This document shows, one piece after another, positions 26,547 through 36,188 of a stretch of DNA of 64,000 bases. How positions within the stretch are numbered: position 1 is the stretch's first letter; the number at the start of each line of letters is the position of its first letter. The stretch lies in NCBI GenBank assembly GCA_017305195.1, contig JAFKMU010000057.1, forward strand, positions 24,746 to 88,745. Reading direction: 5' to 3'. This DNA comes from Verrucomicrobiota bacterium. GTDB taxonomy: Bacteria; Verrucomicrobiota; Verrucomicrobiia; Chthoniobacterales; Terrimicrobiaceae. A program made the position numbers and the translations under genes. A model generated the notes under the pieces. The model did no database searches, was not told the DNA's origin, and was given only the letters and a program-made list of their open reading frames with translations.

Positions 26547-28640
26547 TCAATACTTCGCATTCCTTGAGGCAAGCGGGAAATCGTCGGTGCGGAAGGGACC
26601 GGCGGGCAGCCCTGCGGCGTTGTAAAGGTTGCAGAAGGGGTTCTGCGCCCAGGCGTAGCGCACGGCGACGGGCTTGGAAACGGCATCGGACCATACGAGC
26701 ACCGTGTCGCCGTCGATCCTGGCATCGGCCCATTCCCATTTTTTGTTTTCTCCGTAAATCGCAAAGCCTTCGAGTTCCGATTGTGGGCTATTTCTCACCA
26801 GGGGAACCATGCGGGGGCTCTTCGAGCTGGGTGCGTATGTCTCGGGCATCGGCCGGGCCACGAGGCCGGGTTCCGCGTGTTTGAAACGAATCCTCGCCTT
26901 GTCCCCTTCGATGGTCATGGAGTCAAAAACGGGCCCCGAATACGCCACATCGCGGCCATACGTGCGGGCGAGAGCGATGCGCGCCAGGCGGTCGCCGACG
27001 GACATCTTGTCCGCCGGATGGATGTCCTCCTCCTCGCCGACATCGATCAGCACGGCCTGTCCGGTGTTTGGCAGCGAGAGCGCCATGCTCTGCGCTTCGC
27101 GCACCTCGGCAAACAAAGACGTCTTCTCGGGCTGCTTGCTGTGCGCTCCGAGGTTGGCGATCTGGCAGTAGTAGAAAGGAAGGTCGCCCCGATCCCACCG
27201 GGCCCTCCAGTCGGTGATCAACGCGGGAAACTCCGTGCGATATTGGTATCCCCGATTCCAGTTTCCCTCCCCCTGATACCAGATCACCCCGCGAATGGCA
27301 TAGGGGATGAGCGGATGGATCATGCCATCGTACATGTAGCCCGCGACATTCTGCGCATCGATGGGCGTCGGCGGCCGCTTGGGAAACTCCGCCCTGGCGG
27401 CCGCATCGAGCGGAGGAAAGACATACTCAACCCTGGCCAGCCACTCGCCCTTGAATGAAACGTGATTCCCCTGGAAACGCTGGCCGCCCGGAGCCACTCC
27501 GCCGCTCTCGCAGGCGCTGAAGATGCGCAGCGCCAGCACATTGTCCCCCTCGTTCACCAGGTCGCCCTTGACGCCGTAGCGATGCACGACGCTGTCAACC
27601 CCGCTTTTCCCGACCAGCCGACCGTTCCAGTATACTTCGTTCGCGTCGCGAATGTTATCGAGGAACATGTCGACGCCCTTTTTCGGAGCGATGTCGGGCT
27701 GGGAAGGCGCTGCGACTTTGCGGCGCACCCAGATCGCCCCGGCCTCGGGCAGCCCAGCCTCCGCGAAGAACCCCGGCAGGGTCACGGGTTTCCAGTCGGA
27801 GGTATCGACATTGCTCCCGGCAAATGAGGCGGGCTCTCCCTGTTTTTTATCCTCGCGTCCGTATTTCCTCTGCCAGGCCCTGTAAAGTTCGGCATACTGG
27901 TCAAAGGCGCGCCTGTCGTTGCGCGCGTTGTCTGCACCAGCTTTGAGCACCGGATCGGATGCCAGCGCGTCGCGGCTCATCCAGGCTTCGATCATCGTGC
28001 CGCCGAGGGCGGAGTTCACCAGCCCGACCGGGTCGCCAAGCTCCTTCTGCACCTGCTTGCCAAAGAAATACGCCACTGCGGAAAATTTCCCGGAGGTGGC
28101 CGGGCCCGCCGCCATCCATTCCCCCTCGACATCATCGAGCGGATCGGCCGACGGGCTTCTTTTGACGAGGAACTGCCTCAGGTTCGGATTCGACGAGACC
28201 GGCGTCTCGGTTTTCGCAATCGGGAAGGAGCCGAGGGGGAAGTCCATATTGGACTGGCCCGAGCAAAGCCACACCTCCCCGACCAGCACATCACGCACCG
28301 TGATCGTATTCCTTCCCTGCACGATCAGATCGTAAGGACCCGGCCCCATGTCCTTGAGGTTCAACACTGCCTTCCACTTGCCATCCGGCCCGGCGGTGGC
28401 CTGGGCTGTCGCCGGGCCGAGGGTTACGATCACGCTTTCTCCGGGTGTCCCCTTGCCCCAGACCGGCACCACGTCGGACTTTTGGAGCACCGCGTGATCG
28501 GAAAAAATCCGTGGGAGGGAAATCTCAGCCCGCGCCGCGCTGGCCACGATTCCGCCCAGGAGAGCAGCCACGAACGACAGCGCAAGACGGCGGGACAGGC
28601 CGCCCGGGAATAAGGCAATACCGATAGGGAAAATCTGCAT
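26547..28640 (-). CDS. Sialate O-acetylesterase (SGNH hydrolase), secreted
   Basis: The 697-residue protein has a signal peptide ending 'AARA'. It contains 'GEVWLCSGQSNMDFPL' (nucleophile Ser in the SGQSNM block, about residue 130), 'GVIWYQGEGNW' and the 'DIHPADK' Asp/His pair, all hallmarks of bacterial sialate O-acetylesterases. A beta-galactosidase-like sandwich domain (about residues 260-400) interrupts the SGNH fold, as in related enzymes. It removes acetyl groups from glycans in the periplasm and is the first gene of an operon with the GH-A hydrolase. Confidence 0.92.
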   Translation of the reverse strand: MQIFPIGIALFPGGLSRRLALSFVAALLGGIVASAARAEISLPRIFSDHAVLQKSDVVPVWGKGTPGESVIVTLGPATAQATAGPDGKWKAVLNLKDMGPGPYDLIVQGRNTITVRDVLVGEVWLCSGQSNMDFPLGSFPIAKTETPVSSNPNLRQFLVKRSPSADPLDDVEGEWMAAGPATSGKFSAVAYFFGKQVQKELGDPVGLVNSALGGTMIEAWMSRDALASDPVLKAGADNARNDRRAFDQYAELYRAWQRKYGREDKKQGEPASFAGSNVDTSDWKPVTLPGFFAEAGLPEAGAIWVRRKVAAPSQPDIAPKKGVDMFLDNIRDANEVYWNGRLVGKSGVDSVVHRYGVKGDLVNEGDNVLALRIFSACESGGVAPGGQRFQGNHVSFKGEWLARVEYVFPPLDAAARAEFPKRPPTPIDAQNVAGYMYDGMIHPLIPYAIRGVIWYQGEGNWNRGYQYRTEFPALITDWRARWDRGDLPFYYCQIANLGAHSKQPEKTSLFAEVREAQSMALSLPNTGQAVLIDVGEEEDIHPADKMSVGDRLARIALARTYGRDVAYSGPVFDSMTIEGDKARIRFKHAEPGLVARPMPETYAPSSKSPRMVPLVRNSPQSELEGFAIYGENKKWEWADARIDGDTVLVWSDAVSKPVAVRYAWAQNPFCNLYNAAGLPAGPFRTDDFPLASRNAKY

Positions 28641-28709
28641 AAGGGAATGATCGCCGGGAGGCGCCGCCTACCATATCCCGGCTGAAACGCCGCGCCAGCA
28701 GGGCGGCGC

Positions 28710-28721
28710 TCAATCTGTTGA
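28710..28721 (-). promoter_or_regulatory. Predicted LacI-family operator before the acetylesterase operon
   Basis: TCAATCTGTTGA lies 70 bases upstream of the start at 28640, matching the spacing seen at the PEP-CTERM and deacetylase genes. Confidence 0.55.
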
Positions 28722-28779
28722 CCCGGTCATTTCCGGATCGCTCGCCGGTCCCCCCTCACCATAAACCCAGCCGATGCCT

Positions 28780-29868
28780 CTAGCGGCGGGTGCGGCGGGC
28801 GGCCTTGCGCGGCACCTCGCCATTCACCGTTGCTCCTTCCTGCGGGCGCGTGGTTTTACCATCCCTCCACACTCCCTCCACCAGAATGCGGATCGGCGTG
28901 GCCGGCGGCCCCTGCTCGCCGCGCTGGAGCATCTCGACCAGATTGTCGACCGCGGTGCGCCCGATCATGATCCCGTTCTCGTAAACTCCCGAGAGCGTCG
29001 TATCGTCGACAGCCAGGCTGAGATTGGCCAGCCCGACATCCTCGGGTATCCGCACTCCCATTTTCCTGATCCAGCGCGCCACATCAAATCCGCCCAGAAA
29101 CAGGATCACATCCGGCGACGTCTTTCGAAACCACCGCTCGATCGTTTCCTCCGGGGGATTAATGGACGGGTCAAAACACGGCTCGATCCGCTGCTCCTGC
29201 GGATTCTTCTTGTGATAGAGCCAGTGCCCGATTGAGTAGGCATTATCGACCTTGTCATCGTGTCCCTTGTGCACATACAGCCCGATGCGTTTGTAGCCCA
29301 GTTCCCTCAGCTTCGCGAATGCCAGATTGGCGGAGTGAATCTGATGATTGGTCACGAGATCGAAAATGCGCGGATACAGGCTGTATCCAAAGGTGATGAC
29401 CGAGAACCACTCGTAGGCCAAGGGCAGCCACGTCCCCGCCGCTGGCTGGGGAGCGAGCAACAGCCCGCGAATTCCCCGGTTACGCAGGATGCGCGATAGC
29501 TGTTCCGGCGTCAGCTTGTCCCGCTTCAGGCTGAACTCCTCGACATTGTATCCCAGCTCGCGGGCTCGCTCGGTCGCCCCCTGGAAATACTCCTCAAACG
29601 TCGGCTGATCCCGCAGCCGATACTCGCCCGACCAGTTGTCGACCCAGGCGATCGTCGACTGGTAATGCGCCTGAAGCTTGGCCTTGCGATAGGCATTGAG
29701 GGCCGATAAGGCGGCGTCCGGCGCATATCCGAGACGGTTCGCCACGGCCTTGATCTTGTCTTTGACCTCTTGGGAAATTCTGGGGTTGTCCCGCAGGGCC
29801 ATGCTCACTGTGCTGTAGTGCACGCCCACCTCCTTCGCGATATCGCGCAGGGTTACTCGCTGGATCAT
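28780..29868 (-). CDS. LacI-family transcriptional repressor
   Basis: The 362-residue protein begins with the LacI helix-turn-helix and hinge ('VTLRDIAKEVGVHYSTVSMALRDNPRISQEVKDKI', 'ANRLGYAPDAALSAL') and continues with a periplasmic-binding-protein-like effector domain. The C-terminus is basic. LacI repressors bind pseudo-palindromes as dimers and respond to sugars. Copies of TCAAACTGTTGA lie next to its own start and upstream of neighbouring carbohydrate genes, so it is the natural candidate for their regulator. Confidence 0.93.
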   Translation of the reverse strand: MIQRVTLRDIAKEVGVHYSTVSMALRDNPRISQEVKDKIKAVANRLGYAPDAALSALNAYRKAKLQAHYQSTIAWVDNWSGEYRLRDQPTFEEYFQGATERARELGYNVEEFSLKRDKLTPEQLSRILRNRGIRGLLLAPQPAAGTWLPLAYEWFSVITFGYSLYPRIFDLVTNHQIHSANLAFAKLRELGYKRIGLYVHKGHDDKVDNAYSIGHWLYHKKNPQEQRIEPCFDPSINPPEETIERWFRKTSPDVILFLGGFDVARWIRKMGVRIPEDVGLANLSLAVDDTTLSGVYENGIMIGRTAVDNLVEMLQRGEQGPPATPIRILVEGVWRDGKTTRPQEGATVNGEVPRKAARRTRR

Positions 29869-29869
29869 G

Positions 29870-29881
29870 TCAACAGTGTGA
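29870..29881 (-). promoter_or_regulatory. Predicted operator overlapping the lacI translation start region
   Basis: TCACACTGTTGA on the minus strand ends one base before the start codon at 29868, between a GAGGAG ribosome-binding sequence and the ATG. It suggests autorepression. Confidence 0.5.
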
Positions 29882-29947
29882 GCTCCTCCCCACCCAAGTC
29901 AACCCTGCCGTATTTCGGCCTCGCCGTCAGCGCAATCCAACAGCAAC

Positions 29948-29959
29948 TCAACAGTTTGA
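29948..29959 (+). promoter_or_regulatory. Predicted LacI-family operator before the dehydrogenase operon
   Basis: TCAACAGTTTGA is the exact reverse complement of the copy at 23417-23428 and lies 53 bases upstream of the dehydrogenase start at 30012. With the copy at 29870-29881 it brackets the divergent intergenic region. Confidence 0.55.
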
Positions 29960-30011
29960 CTTGAATGCCGCTCGCGGCCGATTCCCGCCCGGGGCTTACT
30001 GGTTAAGTCCG

Positions 30012-31049
30012 ATGCTCCAGACCCTGACCTCCGATCGCAAGCCGCAGACTCCCGCCTCCGGACGGATCGTCTTGTTGATCGACAAAAAGGAAGCCGATCT
30101 ATTCTTCCCCGGCGGGTTTTCCCTCCCGGGAGCCGAGGTATTTGAAGCGCACGGAGCCGGGCTCGACGGGCTGATCGACCTGCCTCTGCTGGGCAGCCTC
30201 GAGCCGGATGTCGTGGTAACCAGCTGGTCCACACCGCATTTCCCGGAGAGCACCCTTTCCGAGATTCCGTCGCTTCGTTATCTCTGCCACACCAGCGGAT
30301 CGGTGCGCACCCTGCTGCCGCGCCGTCTCATTGAGCAAGGCCTGGTGGTGACAAACTGGGGCACGCTCGCCGCCGACACCGTGGCCGAGCATGCCCTGCT
30401 GCTGATCCTTTCCGGCCTGCGGCGCTCTCCGGAATGGCCCGACATCATCGCGGGGAAACGGCGCTGGCAGCCGTCGCCGATCCGCACGCGCACTCTGTAT
30501 GGAAAACGAGTGGGCATTCATGGCTTTGGCAATGTCGCTCGCTCGCTGGTCCACCTCCTCCGCCCGTTTGGCGCCAGGATCTCCGCCTTCTCGACAGGAG
30601 TGCCGCTCTCTCACTTCGCAGAGTACGAGGTCAGCTGGAGCGACAGCCTGGAGTCGCTCTTTGCATCAAATGAGATCATCGTCGACTGCGAGGCGCTCAA
30701 CACCGAGACCCGGGGATGCGTCTCCCGCGCGATCCTGGAGTCGATGCCTCCCGGGGCGCTCTTCGTCAATGTCGGTCGCGGGGCCATCGTGGACGAGACA
30801 GCCGTAGCGGACCTCGCCGCATCCGGCCGGCTGTATGCCGCGCTCGATGTCTACGACGTCGACCCCATCGCTCCGGACTCCCCGCTCCATGCGGTCGATG
30901 CCATTGTGAAGTCCCCTCACATCGCCGGCCCCACCTCGGATCAGTTCATACGATGCGGCGATCTCGCCCGGAGAAACATCGCCGCCTTCCTGCGGGGCGA
31001 ACCGGTTTCCGCCAAGGTGACTCTGGAAATCTACGACCGCGCGACGTAA
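30012..31049 (+). CDS. D-isomer-specific 2-hydroxyacid dehydrogenase family protein
   Basis: The ATG at 30012 gives 345 residues and leaves the operator upstream; a TTG 51 bases earlier would include it in the coding region. The NAD-binding domain is marked by 'YGKRVGIHGFGNVARSLVHLLRPFG' (GxGxxA/G-like), followed by 'MPPGALFVNVGRGAIVDE' and 'AALDVYDVDPI' with 'KSPHIAGPT' (catalytic His). These enzymes reduce or oxidise 2-hydroxyacids with NAD(P)H. The substrate is unknown; the operon context points to sugar-acid metabolism. Confidence 0.85.
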   Translation: MLQTLTSDRKPQTPASGRIVLLIDKKEADLFFPGGFSLPGAEVFEAHGAGLDGLIDLPLLGSLEPDVVVTSWSTPHFPESTLSEIPSLRYLCHTSGSVRTLLPRRLIEQGLVVTNWGTLAADTVAEHALLLILSGLRRSPEWPDIIAGKRRWQPSPIRTRTLYGKRVGIHGFGNVARSLVHLLRPFGARISAFSTGVPLSHFAEYEVSWSDSLESLFASNEIIVDCEALNTETRGCVSRAILESMPPGALFVNVGRGAIVDETAVADLAASGRLYAALDVYDVDPIAPDSPLHAVDAIVKSPHIAGPTSDQFIRCGDLARRNIAAFLRGEPVSAKVTLEIYDRAT

Positions 31050-31108
31050 TCTCGGCAGGGATCGGCGGCTGCTCCAAAAGCCGCCGCCCTCCGGCAACAC
31101 CCCCCCCC

Positions 31109-32338
31109 ATGAAGCCGCATCTCCTGTTTTGCCTTATCCTCTTTCTCTGCGTTGCCGGAGCGGGGCTCCTGCGTGCCGATGCATCGAAGCCCGCCTACCT
31201 CGACCCGAACTACACCGGCCCGGCCGCTCCGGGCGAGGTCCTTCCCGCCATGGAACTGCCAGCAAGCCAGGCCTTCACCCATCCCGGCATCCTGCACAGC
31301 CAGGCTGATCTCGATTTCGTACGCAAGCAGCTCGCCGCCGGAGAGGAGCCCTGGACCTCTGCCCTCGCCGCCCTGCGCGCCGACGAGTACACCCGCCTCG
31401 ATTACCAGCCCAGGATCACGCCGGTCATCAATCCCCACGACAAAAGCGTCGGCAATCTCATGAAGGATGCCACGGCTGCCTACGATCACGCCCTCCTCTG
31501 GTCTCTCACCGGCGAGCGAGCCCATGCCGACAAGGCCATCCAGATCCTCGACGCCGCCGGGAGCAAGCTCCTGTCCATCGACCTCGGTCGTCGCGACCAG
31601 GGAAAGGTCACGGCGGGATTCACCGGCGGCAAATACGCCAGCGCCGCGGAACTCATCGCCCATTACCGCCAGCCCGACGGCTCGACGGCCGGATGGTCCA
31701 GCGACTCTGCCGAGAAGTTCCGGCAGATGCTCGCCACCGTCTTTCAGCCCCGCCTGAAGGGATTCAAGCCCGAGTTCAACGGCAACTGGGACGCCAGCAT
31801 GATGGCCTCGATGATGGCGATCGCCGTGTTCTGCGACAATCATGAGATGTTCAACGAAGCCCTCTCCTACTTCCTCAATGGACAGGGCAACGGAGCGATC
31901 ACGCATTATATTTACCCGCACGGCCAGAATCAGGAATCTGCCCGCGACCAGGTCCATGGCCAGATGGGCCTCGCGGCGCTCGCCGCCTGCAGCGAAACCG
32001 CACGGCAGCAGGGGCTCGACCTCTACTCCGTCGCCAACAACCGGCTGGCGGCCGGATACGAGTACATGGCTCGCTATCTCGCCGGTCACCCTGTTGAGGT
32101 GGTCGGCGATGCGCCGATCAGCGAAAAAGGGCGCAAGGAGTTTCGCCCGGGCTATGAGCTCATCTATCAGCACTACGTGATCGAGAAAGGCCTCGATCTC
32201 CCCTACGTGCGGGAGGCCGTCCTGAAGCGCCGTCCCGAGGGCATGGACTTGATCATCCTGCCTTGCTGGGGCACGCTCGCCGCGTATCGAGGTCCCGCCA
32301 TACCTCAGGCTCCATCCCCCGCCCCCACCATCCCGTGA
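31109..32338 (+). CDS. Secreted alginate-lyase-family protein
   Basis: The 409-residue product has a signal peptide and an alpha/alpha-barrel of the alginate lyase family ('THPGILHSQADLDFVRKQL', 'AAYDHALLWSLTG', 'NGNWDASMMASMMAIAVF', 'YPHGQNQESARDQVHGQMGLAALA'). The N-W and H-x-Q residues match catalytic-site stretches of this family. It would cleave uronate-containing polysaccharide in the periplasm. It lies 59 bases after the dehydrogenase gene and 14 bases before the LamG gene, apparently in one operon. Confidence 0.8.
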   Translation: MKPHLLFCLILFLCVAGAGLLRADASKPAYLDPNYTGPAAPGEVLPAMELPASQAFTHPGILHSQADLDFVRKQLAAGEEPWTSALAALRADEYTRLDYQPRITPVINPHDKSVGNLMKDATAAYDHALLWSLTGERAHADKAIQILDAAGSKLLSIDLGRRDQGKVTAGFTGGKYASAAELIAHYRQPDGSTAGWSSDSAEKFRQMLATVFQPRLKGFKPEFNGNWDASMMASMMAIAVFCDNHEMFNEALSYFLNGQGNGAITHYIYPHGQNQESARDQVHGQMGLAALAACSETARQQGLDLYSVANNRLAAGYEYMARYLAGHPVEVVGDAPISEKGRKEFRPGYELIYQHYVIEKGLDLPYVREAVLKRRPEGMDLIILPCWGTLAAYRGPAIPQAPSPAPTIP

Positions 32339-32352
32339 ACCTGCTTCCTCCC

Positions 32353-33183
32353 ATGTCCATTTTTCGCCTCCAGCCCTGCAAATCGCTCGGCCTCGCCGTC
32401 GCGATGGTTGTCATATTCAGCCTGGCTGGCGAGTCACGAGCGCAACTCCTTGAGTGGAAATTCGACGAGGAAAGTGGAGAGGTTGCCGAGAGCTCCGGCA
32501 CCGCGGGCTCCGCTCCATTGACGATGAAGAGTGACAAACTGTCCGTGAGTCTCTTCACCCCGGATGCCGGGGGCGCTTCCGGAAAGCCCGGAGACCGGGC
32601 CTTTGACTTGTCCGGAGCCAGCGGCATGGGTGCGAATAATCCTCCCTACAAGGGGCCTGTCGGCATCGCCAAGCCCAACACCGAGGGCCTCTCCGCTCTC
32701 GGCGGCCTGGAGTCCCTGACGATCACGGGATGGTTGAAACCATCCTCCACTCTCACGGGAGCTGCCCGGATCGTGGTCGCAAAGACTTTTTCCGTCCAGG
32801 CGGGCAGCAGCGGCGAGTTGCAATTCGCCGTCATCCCCGACAGCGGTCAGCCCATTTATGTGAATAGCGCCCCCCGGTACACCGAGATGGGCATGTGGAT
32901 GTTCTTCGCCATCACCTATGACGGCACCCGTACCATGGACAACGTAAACTTTTACGTGGGAGCCACTGGAGCCGGGCTGGAACTCGTCTGCACCCTCTCC
33001 ATCGACGGCGGCAAACTCCCCCCGTTTTCCGGCGGCCTGGAAATCGGAAACTCCTCGGCCGGGGTGCGTCCCTTTCAGGGCATGATCGACGACCTGGCCA
33101 TCTACGGCGCAGAAAACGGAGCAGATGGCGCGCTGTCCCAAGCGAAGATCGAAGAGATTTACAACAAGATCGCCAAACCCTGA
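32353..33183 (+). CDS. Secreted LamG/concanavalin-like domain protein
   Basis: The ATG at 32353 gives 276 residues with a signal peptide ending 'ESRAQ'. The mature protein is one LamG-type jelly roll ('LLEWKFDEESGEVAESSGTAGS' at the start, 'SLTITGWLKPSS', 'MWMFFAITYDGTRTMDNVNFYVG', 'PFQGMIDDLAIYG' near the end). Such domains bind carbohydrate on the cell surface. It is the last gene of the dehydrogenase operon and is convergent with the following gene. Confidence 0.82.
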   Translation: MSIFRLQPCKSLGLAVAMVVIFSLAGESRAQLLEWKFDEESGEVAESSGTAGSAPLTMKSDKLSVSLFTPDAGGASGKPGDRAFDLSGASGMGANNPPYKGPVGIAKPNTEGLSALGGLESLTITGWLKPSSTLTGAARIVVAKTFSVQAGSSGELQFAVIPDSGQPIYVNSAPRYTEMGMWMFFAITYDGTRTMDNVNFYVGATGAGLELVCTLSIDGGKLPPFSGGLEIGNSSAGVRPFQGMIDDLAIYGAENGADGALSQAKIEEIYNKIAKP

Positions 33184-33211
33184 ACCACGCCTGCCTCCGG
33201 GCTGAATCACC

Positions 33212-34474
33212 CTATCTCAATGGCCCTGGCAGAGCCTTCTCCGCCAGCGCGATGTGATTGACGGCGAGGACGGATTTCAGGGTCGGCGAGGCCACGCCGG
33301 TCAAATAAAGCTGCACCGAGCTGAACTTATGCCCGGCGATCTGGCCCGACTTGACCACATCGAGAAAGCCCGCGCTCTCCTTGGTCCACGCCGCATAGTC
33401 CCACTCAAGGGGAATGATGAGAGCTCCGTGCTGATTCATCGCCAGTGGCGCACGCCGATAGTTAAAGACAGCCGAGATCGGCTGCGAGCGATTGATCGCC
33501 GCCAGCAGTTGCGCCTGGCGCGTGTACCGGATCGCCTCGGTCTCGGTCGAGGCCGCCGTGGCCAGCTTGATATATACCGCCCGTCCTATCGCACTGCGCA
33601 ATTGCGCCAGGGAATCAACGATCACCGTCTGGTGCAGCGGCGACAAGGACGGGTTGTTTAGAAACGCATTGGCCTGCGCGCGCTCCACTCCCATCGCGAG
33701 AAGGATCTTGAGATTGCGCAGCCGCAAATCCGCAGGACTGAGGTCGCGCAGCGCCGCATAGGTCTGGCTGCCCGTATTGACGGAACGCAGCGTCAACCCC
33801 ACCGCGCCACCGACCGGCATCAGCGCGCCCGTCAGCGTCATCTGCCCGGCGTAGGCCGCCCAGGCGATGCTCTTCAGCTCCTTTTGCAATTCCGGATTCG
33901 TCGAGTACGGATCGACGCCGAGACTGAGGGCGATCCCTCGCTTGGCTTTGCTAAACCCGATCACGTCCTCCATCGTGGAGTCTTCGTACTTGGATTGTTT
34001 GCGTCCCTGCCCCACCTCTTTGACCGACTGGCCGATGCTGTTCACCGACTTCCAAAGGCCCTTGCCCATCTCGCCGACCGTCCCCACCGGATGTTCGATC
34101 AGATTTTGCGCCAGTGCCAGCGGACTCTTCGCCGCGCGCTGAAGCGCCTCCTTGTAGCTTTCGCTCCGGGAAACCTCGCGCAGCTTCGCGATGGCCTGGA
34201 TCTCCGCGATTCGCTGGATCAGCGCCGTATTGCCCTCCGCCAGATTCACCCCGGAGTCCGGAGTGTCGATGGTGAAGTGGTTGAGCCCCTTGCTCGTCGG
34301 CACCGGCGGCCGAACGGCAAAGTTGTACCCCCGGTCAAACTCCGGCCGCAAAATCACCCGCGCATCCAGCACCGGGGGCACCTCATAGGGAGGCAGCGGA
34401 GCCGGGGCAGGCGTCTGGGCATACGCGGAAATGGCGATAATGGAAAAAGCAAAGGCCGATAGAGAAGTTCTCAT
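33212..34474 (-). CDS. Secreted protein of unknown function
   Basis: The 420-residue product has a signal peptide ending 'AYAQT' followed by a proline-rich stretch. The middle holds helices with 'GEMGKGLWKSVNSIGQSVKEVG', a glycine-rich hydrophobic hairpin ('AGQMTLTGALMPVGGAVGLTL') and a region 'RNLKILLAMGVERAQANAFLNNPSLSPLHQTVIVDSLAQL'. I recognise no family. It is a single gene. The 190 bases between it and the Ro60 gene upstream on this strand show no gene. Confidence 0.65.
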   Translation of the reverse strand: MRTSLSAFAFSIIAISAYAQTPAPAPLPPYEVPPVLDARVILRPEFDRGYNFAVRPPVPTSKGLNHFTIDTPDSGVNLAEGNTALIQRIAEIQAIAKLREVSRSESYKEALQRAAKSPLALAQNLIEHPVGTVGEMGKGLWKSVNSIGQSVKEVGQGRKQSKYEDSTMEDVIGFSKAKRGIALSLGVDPYSTNPELQKELKSIAWAAYAGQMTLTGALMPVGGAVGLTLRSVNTGSQTYAALRDLSPADLRLRNLKILLAMGVERAQANAFLNNPSLSPLHQTVIVDSLAQLRSAIGRAVYIKLATAASTETEAIRYTRQAQLLAAINRSQPISAVFNYRRAPLAMNQHGALIIPLEWDYAAWTKESAGFLDVVKSGQIAGHKFSSVQLYLTGVASPTLKSVLAVNHIALAEKALPGPLR

Positions 34475-34665
34475 GGAGGTATCTGGCAGAAAATGATGCG
34501 TTCGATGAACTGGGCGCTCTTTCTAGACAGAAGCTCCGCCGTTTTGCAACAGGTTGGTGTCTGTTCTTTTACCCCGGGCAGAGTTGTCGTGTTATTCTCT
34601 TGGCTGGCGACTGAGCACCTCGCTGAGTCAATGGCCCCGGCAGGCAATCGCCCACCGGGACCACG

Positions 34666-36096
34666 TTACAACTGCACATCCTCGATCTTCCGGATCAGGG
34701 TCGACTTGTCGCTTTCCAGGAACTTGAGCATCTCCAGCGTCTTTTCGGAAAAACCCGACAGACAAAAGATGTCCCGCTCCGGGAACTGCAACGTGCCGTA
34801 ACCCTGCAGGTCGAAAGAGAAGACCTTCGGCGACGCTCCGGTACGGCGTTTGTATTTCTCAAACACCGCGGTCGGAGCCGCTCCGCCCATCCAGCCCTGC
34901 ATATCGGAGAGCAGGATGATGCGGTCGTACGCCTTGTTTGCCATTTCGAAGACCGCGTGGAAGTTCGTTCCACGACCGGGCGCCTTCGATTCGATCACCT
35001 TCGCCAGGGTGAGCGTGGAGTCACGGCGATTCACCGTGAGATATTTGGCGTCGTCGCTGAAGATCATCATATCCGCCGAGCTGGCCTTGAGGAGCACCGA
35101 GGCAAAGAGCGCGCCGATCTTGAGCGGCTGCCCCTGCATCGAGCCGGAACCGTCGAGCGCCACCAGCGTACGTCCCGCAAAGACGGGGACATTGGCCAGC
35201 GACTTGTCGACCGCCTCGCTCAACGCCTCAACCACCTCTCCCGCCCGGGGCAGGTTTCCTGCCTCCAGAGCTTCGAGCGCAGTGAGGTACCGGAACGGAA
35301 GCACGAGCGACTTGCGAATGAGAGTTTCATCCGCCAGGAGACTCAGTACCTCGTCCACCACCTCGGGGGCCTGCGCGAGGATGTTGCGCTGGTTACGCAG
35401 GAGGGCGAAGTACCCGATCTTGCGAGAGCGAATCAGCTCCGCCCACGCCGCGGCCTTCAACTCCTCCGCCTCCTGCCCGTTTGCACCCGCAGTTCCCGCC
35501 TGGGTGAGCTTGACCTCCCACGTTTCCGCAGGAGCCAGCTCATCGCGCACCAGCTTGCGCAGCGCGTCGCTGTTGGGCGGGTGCAGCAGGTTCACGGCGT
35601 CGACCAGTTTGATCTCCGCCGATTCGCGACGGTACTTGGCGACCTGATATTCGTCGAATCGCGCCAGCGCCGCACCGAGGCCCTTTTTCAGGGCGTTCGG
35701 GATGGGCCGACCGTACATGGCAAGATGGCAGGCGAGGATCTCAAGCACGTCGTCCGGGCGTCGGACGACTTTCTCGAAAAACCGCCTCGTCCACTGCTCG
35801 CCCTTCACCGAGCGGGCCAGTTCACTCGCCACCAGATGCGACACCGAGCGCATGCCCGCTTCGTGACGGGCATACACTGCAGCCTTGGCGACAAACTCCT
35901 TGTCAGGCTCCGCCGCGATCAACTCCTTAAGCCGATCCACGGTCGCCTGCCCCGAGCGGTAGAACTGATCCTCCAACTGCGACGTCAGAAGGATCGCGAC
36001 CAGTTCGCTCTTCGGCGATTCCGCAAAGGCTCGACCGCCGGCCAGATTCGTTACGTTTCCGCCTCGGAAACGCTTGAAGATTGCGTTGAATTTCAT
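34666..36096 (-). CDS. rsr: Ro60 / TROVE-domain RNA-binding protein with vWA domain
   Basis: The 476-residue protein has a TROVE domain (about residues 1-310, HEAT-like helices that form the RNA-binding ring: 'RHEAGMRSVSHLVASELAR', 'LLHPPNSDALRKLV') and a vWA domain with a MIDAS motif DGSGSM near residue 321. It is the bacterial homologue of Ro60 (Rsr), which binds Y RNAs and misfolded RNAs and can tether exonucleases. The start is preceded by a strong AGGAGG site. It is downstream of rtcB and several tRNA-shaped RNAs on the same strand, the known Ro60-RtcB partnership. Confidence 0.93.
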   Translation of the reverse strand: MKFNAIFKRFRGGNVTNLAGGRAFAESPKSELVAILLTSQLEDQFYRSGQATVDRLKELIAAEPDKEFVAKAAVYARHEAGMRSVSHLVASELARSVKGEQWTRRFFEKVVRRPDDVLEILACHLAMYGRPIPNALKKGLGAALARFDEYQVAKYRRESAEIKLVDAVNLLHPPNSDALRKLVRDELAPAETWEVKLTQAGTAGANGQEAEELKAAAWAELIRSRKIGYFALLRNQRNILAQAPEVVDEVLSLLADETLIRKSLVLPFRYLTALEALEAGNLPRAGEVVEALSEAVDKSLANVPVFAGRTLVALDGSGSMQGQPLKIGALFASVLLKASSADMMIFSDDAKYLTVNRRDSTLTLAKVIESKAPGRGTNFHAVFEMANKAYDRIILLSDMQGWMGGAAPTAVFEKYKRRTGASPKVFSFDLQGYGTLQFPERDIFCLSGFSEKTLEMLKFLESDKSTLIRKIEDVQL

Positions 36097-36188
36097 GGGT
36101 ATTCACCTCCTTGTTTTGTGTTGTGTTAATGCGGCAACGCGCCGCGTGACGATCTGGGGAAAAGGGGTGCTGCCCGCAGAGAATTTCA

